A stretch of 64,000 nucleotides of DNA from Actinophytocola sp044466355 (GTDB lineage: Bacteria > Actinomycetota > Actinomycetes > Mycobacteriales > Pseudonocardiaceae). The position numbers and the translations under genes are program-made. Location: NCBI RefSeq assembly GCF_044466355.1, contig NZ_JBITMQ010000004.1, forward strand, positions 124,001-188,000, given 5' to 3'. Below, piece by piece: positions 43,609-51,918 of the stretch. Numbering within the stretch: position 1 is the stretch's first letter; every line of letters starts with the position of its first letter. The notes beneath the pieces are model-generated. The model did no database searches. It had not been told where the DNA came from and saw nothing but the letters and a program-made list of their open reading frames with translations.

Positions 43609-44492
43609 GCACCGTCGACATCATGATGCCGTTCTACGGAGACGCCGCGATGATGCGCGCGTCGGTGCGGAGCGTGCTGGAGCAGGACGACCCGCGCTGG
43701 CGGCTGACCGTCGTGGACGACAACCCCGCCGACGACCCCGCCGTCGCGGAGTGGTTCGCCGGACTCGGCGACGACCGCGTCCGGTACCTGCGAAACCCGG
43801 AGAACCTCGGGCTGACCGGCAACTTCAACCGGTGCCTCGAACTGGTCGAGCACGAGCTGGCCGTGCTGATCGGCTGCGACGACCTCATGCTGCCGAACTA
43901 CGTCGGTGTCGTGCGGGGCGTGCACGTCGACCACCCGGACGCGGGCATCATCCAGCCGGGTGTGCGGGTGATCGACAGCGCGGGCGACGAGACGAAAACG
44001 CTCGTCGACGAGGCCAAGCGCCTTCTCTACACGCCGAGGTTCGACCGGCGCCTGACACTCGCGGGCGAGGAGCTGGCGGTCAGCCTGCTGCGTGGTGACT
44101 GGCTGTACTTCCCCGCGATCTGCTGGCGCTCCTCGGCGCTCAAGGAGCTGCGGTTCCGCTCCGACCTGCGGGTGATCCAGGACCTGGCGCTGCTGATGGA
44201 GCTGGTGGTGCGCGGCGAGCGGCTGGTCGCGGACCGGACCGTGTGCTTCTCCTACCGCAGGCACGACGCGAGCGAGTCGTCGTCGACCGCCTTCGACGGG
44301 TCGCGGTTCACCGAGGCGGGCGCGTTCTTCGCGGACGTGGCCGAGACGATGGCCGCCCACGGCTGGCACCGCGCCGCCCGGGTCGCGCGGCTGCACCTGT
44401 CGTCGCGGATCTTCGCGCTGACCAACCTGCCGCAGGCGCTGCGGGCGCGGAACGGGGTCAGGCCGCTGGTCCGGCACGCCTTCGGCCGGTGA
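43605..44492 (+). CDS. Family 2 glycosyltransferase
   Basis: 295 residues. GT-A fold with IMMPFYGDAAMMRASVRSVLEQ, LTVVDDNPADDP, NLGLTGNFNRCLELVEHELAVLIGCDDLMLPNY (DxD replaced by CDD) and IQDLALLMEL. It probably adds a sugar to the lipid-linked intermediate. Translation is coupled to DUF2304. Its stop touches the convergent DUF6541 gene stop at TGATCA (44490-44495). Confidence 0.85.
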   Translation: MSTVDIMMPFYGDAAMMRASVRSVLEQDDPRWRLTVVDDNPADDPAVAEWFAGLGDDRVRYLRNPENLGLTGNFNRCLELVEHELAVLIGCDDLMLPNYVGVVRGVHVDHPDAGIIQPGVRVIDSAGDETKTLVDEAKRLLYTPRFDRRLTLAGEELAVSLLRGDWLYFPAICWRSSALKELRFRSDLRVIQDLALLMELVVRGERLVADRTVCFSYRRHDASESSSTAFDGSRFTEAGAFFADVAETMAAHGWHRAARVARLHLSSRIFALTNLPQALRARNGVRPLVRHAFGR

Positions 44493-46454
44493 TCAGCCGG
44501 TCGTGCCGCGCTCGCCACAAGCGGTGATGCGGTACAGCTTGTTGGCGCCGTCGCTGTCGACCAGCTCGAAGCCCGGTGCCGGACCGGGGTCGGCCAGGCC
44601 GCGGTAGTAGCGCCAGTACCCGTCGTACTTGCGGAACGCGGCGGCGCCGACCAGCAGGTAGTCCGCGCCGAGGTGCCGGACCGCCTCGCACACCACCGGC
44701 TCGGTGGTGGCCTCGTTCAGGTGCGCCGCGATGATCCGCTGTTCCCTGCTGTGCTCGGTGCGGAAGTGCGGGAAGAGCACCTCGCGGTCGGCCAGCGCCC
44801 ACAGCATCGCGCTGCCGTTGAACGGGTTGCCCGCGACCACCGCGTCCTCGGGGATCTCCTCGGCGACCCGCTGGTAGAACCGCGCCATGTCCGTGGTCAC
44901 GAGCTTGCTGCTGTCGGACACGACGTAACCCGCGGCGACCCGTTTCTGCCGGTCGCCGGGGTAGAGCCCGGCGGTGACGACCAGCAGCAGCACGGTCAGG
45001 CCGACAGCGACGGTCGTGCCCGGCACCCGGCGCAGACGCGTCGGCGACTCGCTGATCCTGGCCGCCAGCAACAGGATGCCGCCGACCGCGAGCGGGACCG
45101 CGGTGATCGGCACCATGGCGGCGAGGCGGTGCGAGTCGTTGTACCAGAAACCGGTGAACATCCTGGTGTCCGGCCGGTTGATCGACGCGGCGAGCACGTA
45201 GAGGAACGCGGTGGCCGCGTGGCCGGCGACGACCAGCCAGAGCACCCTGTACCGCCGCGCGGCGACGATGCCCGCGATGACGACCGCGGACAGGATCCAC
45301 AGCGCGTCGCGCTGGTTGGTGGCGTTCAACGCGACGTCACCCACCGCGTTGGCGGGGGTCTCGTACGGCGGCCAGTAGGTCTGCCGGACGTCGGCGAACG
45401 CGGGGGTCGTGGCCGCCCAGTACCAGCCGGCCGCGAACACCAGCACGAACGCCGCGAACTCGGCGACACCGCGCCACGTGCGGCCGTCGCGGTGCAGCCG
45501 CCAGCCGCGCGCGCCGATGGCGGCGGCGATCGGGATCAGCGACAGGACGCCGACGGAGAACAGCACGTTGGGGTGCGTCAGCCCGGTCGCGACGAGCACC
45601 ACCGGCAGCGTCAGCCAGGCACGGCCGCGGCCGACGGCGTCGTCCTTCGTCCAGCCGGTGATCGTGAAGACGAGTGCGAGCACGGCCGGTGCCATCGCCA
45701 TGCCGAGGAGGTTCGGCCACAGGACGCCGAACCCGAGCAGGTCCCACGGGAACGCGGCGAACCCCATGCTCAGCACACCGGTGACGGCGAGCGCGGCGGT
45801 GTTGCGGCCGAACAGCTGGCGGACGAGCAGGAGGCAGGACAGCGGCCACAGCACGATCGCGGCCACCACGCTCACGAGGTTCGCGGCCACGGGGACGCCC
45901 GCGCCGGTCGTCATGACGAGCAGCGAGCCGAGGTCGTGCCACGCGGCGGGGTAGAACACGCTGGGCACGTCCGGGTTGCCGAACGTGGCGATGGTCAGCG
46001 ACGACGCCTGGTGCGAGTCCAGGATGTAGGCGAGGGCGTTGTAGTGGAACAGCGCGTCGTAGGTCTGTGACAGCGCGTCCGGGGCGGGGATCGACCGGAC
46101 GATCGTGAACGCGCCGAGCGCGAGGGCCGGCGCCAGCCCGGCGAACCCGGCGATCGTGACGGGCCGGGGGTCCGCGTCGGCCGCGAAGATCGCTCTTCGG
46201 CGCAACGGGATGGCGACCGCGGCGACGACCGCGATGGCCACCGCGCACACGATGAGCACAATCCCGGGCGACCAGCCGACGCCGATCATCTCGACCAGGA
46301 TGGCGGTGCCCCCGACCAACGCGATGCTGGTGACGGGTGCGATCGCCCACGCGGCGATGCCGCGCAACCCCGTCAGGTAGCTGATCGCCGCACCGGGCAA
46401 GAGCAGCCACGCGACCGTGACCAGGGCGTACGGCACGGCTTCGAACCAGTTCAT
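44493..46454 (-). CDS. DUF6541-type polytopic membrane protein (copy 1)
   Basis: 653 residues, about 14 membrane helices and a C-terminal outside domain (about 510-653). Shared with the copy at 51919: QTYDALFHYNA, SSLT, YPAAWHDL, FWYNDSHRLA, GNPFNGSAMLWA and the end LYRITAC. The layout (many helices, then a soluble domain) resembles GT-C-type transferases, and the loop with Asp/His near 145-175 could hold the catalytic Asp; this is inference. AGAGGTCG precedes the ATG. Possible role: sugar transfer from a polyprenyl carrier outside the membrane. Confidence 0.75.
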   Translation of the reverse strand: MNWFEAVPYALVTVAWLLLPGAAISYLTGLRGIAAWAIAPVTSIALVGGTAILVEMIGVGWSPGIVLIVCAVAIAVVAAVAIPLRRRAIFAADADPRPVTIAGFAGLAPALALGAFTIVRSIPAPDALSQTYDALFHYNALAYILDSHQASSLTIATFGNPDVPSVFYPAAWHDLGSLLVMTTGAGVPVAANLVSVVAAIVLWPLSCLLLVRQLFGRNTAALAVTGVLSMGFAAFPWDLLGFGVLWPNLLGMAMAPAVLALVFTITGWTKDDAVGRGRAWLTLPVVLVATGLTHPNVLFSVGVLSLIPIAAAIGARGWRLHRDGRTWRGVAEFAAFVLVFAAGWYWAATTPAFADVRQTYWPPYETPANAVGDVALNATNQRDALWILSAVVIAGIVAARRYRVLWLVVAGHAATAFLYVLAASINRPDTRMFTGFWYNDSHRLAAMVPITAVPLAVGGILLLAARISESPTRLRRVPGTTVAVGLTVLLLVVTAGLYPGDRQKRVAAGYVVSDSSKLVTTDMARFYQRVAEEIPEDAVVAGNPFNGSAMLWALADREVLFPHFRTEHSREQRIIAAHLNEATTEPVVCEAVRHLGADYLLVGAAAFRKYDGYWRYYRGLADPGPAPGFELVDSDGANKLYRITACGERGTTG

Positions 46455-46689
46455 CGCGGTGCGACCTCTATTTCCTCGCTGGGGATCCAGCCCTCGGGCG
46501 CCGCCGATTCTAGGAAGGCACCACCCCGTGCCCCTCAGGACGTTCGGCAGAGCGCCGCGGTTCGCATGAACCTTTCCCGCACTTTTGCACTTGGATCACG
46601 TTCGGGTGAAACGCCGTAACGCATTGGGGCGATAGGGGGCACGAATGGATGAAATCGGCCCTGTGGTCGATGCATGAATGGGGGCGTCC

Positions 46690-49350
46690 ATGGCGAAGAC
46701 GCTGCGCGGTGTCACGTTGTTCTCCGTCCTGGCGGCGGTCGCGGCCACGCTGACCGTGCTTCCCGCCACCCCCGCCGCGGCGGCCACCCTGCCGAGGGAC
46801 TTCGTGCTCCGCGACATCGCCACCGGCCTCGCCGGCATCTCCGCGGGCGGTCTCGGCGACGGGCTCACCGACTTCGCCTACCTGCCGGACGAGAGCATCA
46901 TGGCGGTGGGCAAGTACGGCAAGGTCATGCACGTGCCCCGCTCGGGCGCCCCGCACCAGATCGCGATGATCCCGACCAACGGCACCGGCGACCTCGGCCT
47001 CGCGGGCTTCGCCATCGCACCCGACTACGCGACGAGCAGGACCGTCTACACGGCACGCGCCGTGCACAAGACCGGCCCGGGCACCGGCGCGAACGGTGTG
47101 CTGCGGGTCAGCCGGTGGACCGTCACCACCGACCAGGCGGGCACACCGACCGGGCTGACCGGCGAGCAGATAGTCGTCGAGACGTTCGCGGACGCCACGA
47201 TCCACGGCATCTCCGGCCTCGTCGCGGCGTCCGACGGCACCCTGTGGGTGACCATCGGCGACAGCGCCAAGATCGGTTCGCCGCTGGGCCTGCGCTCGCA
47301 GAACCTCGACGGCCTGCACGGCAAGGTGCTCCATGTCCACCCGGACGGCACCGGCGTGCCGTCCAACCCGTACTACAACCCGGCCGATCCCGGCAGCGTC
47401 CGCAGCCAGATCTACGCGAGCGGGTTCCGCAGCCCGTTCCGGCTCTCCCTCGACCCGGTCTCCGGTCAGCCGGTGGTCGGCGACGTCGGCAACGGCACGT
47501 ACGAGGAGATCAACTTCATCAAGTCCGGCAACAACTACGGCTGGCCGTGCTGGGAGGGCGGGGTCAAGACCGGGTTGAACTCGGCCCCGGAGTGCGCGGG
47601 CGTCACCACGGCGATGCCCATGCACGCCTACCGGCACAGCACGTCGCCGTACGGCATCAACGCGAGCGTCACCGGCGGCGTCGTCTACACGGGACAGTCC
47701 TATCCGGAGCAGTACCGGGGCGCCTACTTCTTCGGCGACTACTCCGACCGCCTGCTGTGGTCCCTGAAGTTCGACGAGAAGGGCGTGGTGACGAGGGCGG
47801 CCGAGGCGGGCGGTCTCGGCGTCGAGATCGGCGCGCCGGTCAAGTTCGCCACCGTGCCCACCGGCGGCGACATCGTCTACGCCGACATCCACTCCGGGAA
47901 GCTGCGCAGGCTCGTGTACTCGCCGGGCAACGTGGCGCCGGCACCCGAGATCACCGCGACGGTCGACGCGGCCACCCGCACGGTCGCCTTCGACGCGAGC
48001 AGGTCGACCGACCCCAACGGCGACCCGCTCACCTACACGTGGGCCTTCGGCGACGGGGGGACCGGCACGGGCGAACGCGTCAGCCACACCTACGCGGCGG
48101 GGGAGAGCTTCGAGGTCACGCTGACCGCGAGCGACGGCACCGCGACCGGTGCCACGACCAGGACCGTGTACCCGGGCAACCACCCGCCGACGCTCACCGT
48201 GCAGGCGCCGGACCCGTCGCGGACCTTCGCCGTCGGCGACCTCGTCCAGGCGCAGGGCACGGCGACGGACCCCGAGGACGGGGCGCTGACCGTGGTGTGG
48301 GCGATCCAGATCGTGCACTGCTCCTCACCCGCCGAGTGCCACCAGCACCCGGGCGCCCGCCAGGAAGGGCCGAACTTCGGCATGGAGTTCGAGGGGCATC
48401 CCGGTGACAGCAGGCTCGAGGTCACCGCCGTCGCCACCGACTCGAAGGGCGCGGCGACCGAGCGGACGTTCGTCGTGCACCCGAAGCAACGGCGCGTGAC
48501 GCTGCGCAGCACCGCGGCCGCCGACTTCACCATCAACGAGGAGCACACCAGTTCCGGGCTGTTCACCGTCGGCACCCCGCTGACGATCGTCGCACCCGAA
48601 CTCGCGCAGGACGGCTTCTCGACGTTCAGCCAGTGGGCGGAAGGCCGGACAGAGCGGGTGCGCGAGGTGACGTTGCCCGACGCGGACCAGGTGTACGAGG
48701 TCATCTACTTCTCGCCGATCGACCGCCGGTACAACACCGACGCGGCGATCAGGACGATCCTCGGCACCCCCACCGGGCCGGAGCAGGGGGACGCGAACGT
48801 GCGCTGGCGGACCTACACCAGGGGCCGCATGTACTGGTCGCCGTCGACCGGCGCGCACGCCGTGAACGGCGCGATCCTGTCCAAGTTCCTCTCCGTCGGC
48901 GGGCACCTGGTGCTGGGACTGCCGACCACCGACGAGACCGCGGGCAGGGACGGCGGGCGGTACAACCTGTTCAGCGGGAACCGGGGCGTCTACTGGCACC
49001 CGAACACGGGCGCGCACTTCGTCGTCGGCGCGATCCACACGCGGTACCGGGCGCTCGGCGCGGAGGCGTACCTCGGCTACCCGACCACCGACGAGGGCGA
49101 CACCGCGAGCAGGACCGGCCGCTACAACCACTTCCAGCGCGGCACGATCCTGTGGTCGTCCGCCACGGGCGCGTTCGCCGTGAAGGGCGCGATCCGGGCC
49201 AGGTACGCCGCACTGGGCTACGAGCGGTCCTACCTCGGCTACCCGAGGTCGAACGAGTACTCCGTGACCGGCGGACGTCGCAACGACTTCCAGCACGGCT
49301 ACATCTTCTGGAACCGCACCACCGGCCAGGTAACCGACCGCCGGTACTGA
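46690..49350 (+). CDS. Secreted sugar-dehydrogenase-like/PKD/LGFP-repeat protein
   Basis: 886 residues. A Sec signal peptide (about 1-32, ends PAAAA) leads a beta-propeller of the glucose/sorbosone dehydrogenase family (about 40-405: NLDGLHGKVLHVHPDGTG, ASGFRSPFRLSLDP, GDVGNGTYEEINF, NYGWPCWEG). A PKD domain follows (about 410-490: FDASRSTDPNGDPLTYTWAFGDGGTGTG), a second Ig-like region, then four LGFP-type repeats (about 675-880: GHLVLGLPTTDET, GAEAYLGYPTTDEG, ERSYLGYPRSNEY). LGFP repeats tether proteins to the cell wall. ATG 46690 was preferred to ATG 46678 for spacing from GGGGGCG. The substrate is unknown; PQQ use is typical of the family. Confidence 0.85.
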   Translation: MAKTLRGVTLFSVLAAVAATLTVLPATPAAAATLPRDFVLRDIATGLAGISAGGLGDGLTDFAYLPDESIMAVGKYGKVMHVPRSGAPHQIAMIPTNGTGDLGLAGFAIAPDYATSRTVYTARAVHKTGPGTGANGVLRVSRWTVTTDQAGTPTGLTGEQIVVETFADATIHGISGLVAASDGTLWVTIGDSAKIGSPLGLRSQNLDGLHGKVLHVHPDGTGVPSNPYYNPADPGSVRSQIYASGFRSPFRLSLDPVSGQPVVGDVGNGTYEEINFIKSGNNYGWPCWEGGVKTGLNSAPECAGVTTAMPMHAYRHSTSPYGINASVTGGVVYTGQSYPEQYRGAYFFGDYSDRLLWSLKFDEKGVVTRAAEAGGLGVEIGAPVKFATVPTGGDIVYADIHSGKLRRLVYSPGNVAPAPEITATVDAATRTVAFDASRSTDPNGDPLTYTWAFGDGGTGTGERVSHTYAAGESFEVTLTASDGTATGATTRTVYPGNHPPTLTVQAPDPSRTFAVGDLVQAQGTATDPEDGALTVVWAIQIVHCSSPAECHQHPGARQEGPNFGMEFEGHPGDSRLEVTAVATDSKGAATERTFVVHPKQRRVTLRSTAAADFTINEEHTSSGLFTVGTPLTIVAPELAQDGFSTFSQWAEGRTERVREVTLPDADQVYEVIYFSPIDRRYNTDAAIRTILGTPTGPEQGDANVRWRTYTRGRMYWSPSTGAHAVNGAILSKFLSVGGHLVLGLPTTDETAGRDGGRYNLFSGNRGVYWHPNTGAHFVVGAIHTRYRALGAEAYLGYPTTDEGDTASRTGRYNHFQRGTILWSSATGAFAVKGAIRARYAALGYERSYLGYPRSNEYSVTGGRRNDFQHGYIFWNRTTGQVTDRRY

Positions 49351-49369
49351 CCATCGAAGGGGTAATTCG

Positions 49370-51856
49370 TTGGGGCGTAAGAGAAACACAGTACTGATCG
49401 GGGTGGCGGCAGTCATCCTGCTCGGCTCGCAGGGCACCGCTTCGGCCGAGCCCGCCGCACCCGTGGAACACGCACCGGTCGCGGCGAGCACGGACGGCAT
49501 GACCCCCATGACGATCGCCGACGCTCGGAAGAGCTTCCGGCAGGAGGCCGCCACGACGGCCGCGCCGCGGGCGAGGACCGCCTCCGTCGCACCGACAGCG
49601 GTCGGTTCCGGCGGTTCGGCGTTCACGTCGATGACGCCGACCCGGGTGCTGGACACCCGCAACGGCACTGGAGTCCCGGCGGGTGCGGTGCCAGGCGGCG
49701 GGGTCATCACGGTCGACCTGTCTTCGCGGGTGCCCGCGAACGCGACCGCCGTCGTGCTGAACGTGACCGGTGTGCAGCCGACACTGTCCACTGTGATCAC
49801 CGTGTGGCCGTCCGGGGAGACGCGGCCGACCACGTCGACGCTCAACCTGCGCGCCAAGGAGATCCGCGCCAACGCGGCCACGGTCGCGCTCGGCCCGGAC
49901 CGGAAGATCCAGCTGCGCAACAACTCCGGCAGCGTCCACCTCGTGGCCGACCTCGCCGGGTACTACGCGCCAGCGACCGGTTCGCGGTTCACCTCGATGG
50001 CGCCGACCCGCGTGCTCGACACCCGCGTGTCGGGCGGGGCAATCGGTCCAGGGCAGACGCGGACCATCAACCTGTCCACGCGGGTGCCCGCGACGGCGAC
50101 GGCCGTCACGTTCAACCTCACCGGTGCGAGCGCGACGCTGAGCACCTTCGTCACGGCGTACCCGGCGGGACAGTCGCGGCCGCTCGCGTCGAGCCTGAAC
50201 CTGGTGCCGGGGCAGATCACCCCGAACCTGGTGACGGTCGCGCTGGGCACCAACCGCAGCGTCACGCTGCACAACAACTCCGGCAACACGCACCTGGTGG
50301 CCGACCTCGCCGGCTACTACGCCACGGACCGGGGCAACCCCTTCTACCAGATGTCCCCGTTCCGGGTGTACGACACGAGGTACGGCGAGCCCCTGTACCA
50401 GGGCGAAACCGCCATCTTCGAGTTCACGACCGAGGTGCCGCCGTCGGCGACGTCGCTCGTGTTCAACCTGACCGGCACCGCCCCGTCCGCCTCGACGTTC
50501 GTCACGGCGTACCCGGGTGGTGGCAGCAGGCCCAACGCGTCGAACATCAACCTCGCCAAGGGACAGACCGCGGCCAACATGGCGGTGGTGGCGTTCGGCC
50601 CCGGCCGTGAGATCTGGATGTACAACAACACCGGTGTCGTCGACGTGATCGTCGACGTGGCGGGCTACTTCGCGCCGCCACCCGCCGCGTGCACGACCGA
50701 CTGCGTCCACTCGTGGGGCAACAACTCCGACGCCCAGCTGGGTGTCGGCACGACCGGCGGCTACTCCGGCGAGCCCGGCAGGGTCGACGGCAACAGCGGG
50801 TTCACCGCCGTCAGCGGTGGGATCTACAACGGCTACGGTCTGCGCGGCGACGGGACCGTGTGGTCGTGGGGCTCGAACAGCCTGCAGCAGCTCGGCAACG
50901 GCACCCAGTGGGGCCTGTCGAGCGTGCCCGTGCGGGTCGGGTCGCTGACGAACATCCGCCAGATCTCGGCGGGCGGGTACAGCACCTACGCGGTCGACAA
51001 CAACAACAAGCTGTGGGCGTGGGGCTACAACGGCAACGGCGAGCTCGGCGACGGCACCGTGAACCAGCGCAACGCGCCGGTGGCGGTGAACATCCCGAGT
51101 GACGTCCAGCAGGTCGCGGCGGGGCACCTCACGGCGTACGCGCTGCGGGCGAACGGCACCGTGTGGGCGTGGGGCGCCAACGGCGGCTCGCTGGGCAACG
51201 GCGCGTACGGCACCGGGTGCAACACCATGCCGGTCGGCCCGGGATGTCGTGCGGTGACACCGATCCAGGTGCCCGGCCTGAGCGGTGTCGTCTCGATCGC
51301 CACCAGCTACAACGCGGCGTTCGCGGTGAAGTCGGACGGCACGGTGTGGACGTGGGGCTTCAACGCCGAGGGTGAGCTGGGCATCGGCACCGCCGGTGGT
51401 CCGGCCTGCTACAACGACCACCTCGCCACGAACTGCATGGAGATGTCGCCGGTCCAGATCCCGGGCCTCACCGGGGTCAGCGAGATCGTGACCGGTGGCA
51501 CGACGGCGACGTACGCGCTGATGGCCGACGGCACCGTGCAGTCGTGGGGCTTCAACGCCTCGGGTCAGCTCGGCAACGGCACGACCGGTGGCGAGTGCAT
51601 GGACGCCACGCAGCCCAACTGCGTGCGCACCACGCCGGGGCCGGTCACCGGCCTGACCGACGTGGTCGACGTCGCCGCGGGTGACGCGTTCGCCATGGCA
51701 CGCCGCTCCGACGGTTCCCTGTGGACCTGGGGCGTGCACGACCGTGGCCAGCTCGGCGGTGCCTGGTCCCCGACCGACGTGCCGACGCAGGTGCCCGGCG
51801 TGACCGGAACACAGGCGATCGGCGCGGGCCTGTCGACCGGCTACGCGGTTATCTGA
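49370..51856 (+). CDS. Secreted triple-repeat plus RCC1-propeller protein
   Basis: 828 residues. TTG start 49370, 7 bases after GAAGGGG; signal peptide about 1-27. Three tandem beta-sandwich repeats (about 80-440) each begin with a TRVLDTR or FRVYDTR motif and end in GYYAP/GYYAT/GYFAP, a module seen on many actinobacterial surface enzymes. Then about seven RCC1 repeats (about 450-828) with WGNNSDAQLGVGT, WGYNGNGELGDGT, WGFNAEGELGIGT, WGFNASGQLGNGT. RCC1 propellers are protein-binding platforms; no catalytic motif is present. It begins 20 bp after the preceding gene and is probably co-transcribed with it. Confidence 0.85.
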   Translation: MGRKRNTVLIGVAAVILLGSQGTASAEPAAPVEHAPVAASTDGMTPMTIADARKSFRQEAATTAAPRARTASVAPTAVGSGGSAFTSMTPTRVLDTRNGTGVPAGAVPGGGVITVDLSSRVPANATAVVLNVTGVQPTLSTVITVWPSGETRPTTSTLNLRAKEIRANAATVALGPDRKIQLRNNSGSVHLVADLAGYYAPATGSRFTSMAPTRVLDTRVSGGAIGPGQTRTINLSTRVPATATAVTFNLTGASATLSTFVTAYPAGQSRPLASSLNLVPGQITPNLVTVALGTNRSVTLHNNSGNTHLVADLAGYYATDRGNPFYQMSPFRVYDTRYGEPLYQGETAIFEFTTEVPPSATSLVFNLTGTAPSASTFVTAYPGGGSRPNASNINLAKGQTAANMAVVAFGPGREIWMYNNTGVVDVIVDVAGYFAPPPAACTTDCVHSWGNNSDAQLGVGTTGGYSGEPGRVDGNSGFTAVSGGIYNGYGLRGDGTVWSWGSNSLQQLGNGTQWGLSSVPVRVGSLTNIRQISAGGYSTYAVDNNNKLWAWGYNGNGELGDGTVNQRNAPVAVNIPSDVQQVAAGHLTAYALRANGTVWAWGANGGSLGNGAYGTGCNTMPVGPGCRAVTPIQVPGLSGVVSIATSYNAAFAVKSDGTVWTWGFNAEGELGIGTAGGPACYNDHLATNCMEMSPVQIPGLTGVSEIVTGGTTATYALMADGTVQSWGFNASGQLGNGTTGGECMDATQPNCVRTTPGPVTGLTDVVDVAAGDAFAMARRSDGSLWTWGVHDRGQLGGAWSPTDVPTQVPGVTGTQAIGAGLSTGYAVI

Positions 51857-51870
51857 CGCGACAACAGCTG

Positions 51871-51900
51871 AAAGGCGCGCCCGGCGACGGGCGCGCCTTT
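51871..51900. terminator. Hairpin terminator between convergent genes
   Basis: Perfect 12-bp stem AAAGGCGCGCCC (51871-51882) and GGGCGCGCCTTT (51889-51900), loop GGCGAC. The A/T ends make it bidirectional, serving both the RCC1 gene and the DUF6541 gene. Confidence 0.85.
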
Positions 51901-51918
51901 CCACGTTTCTGGGGTGGT

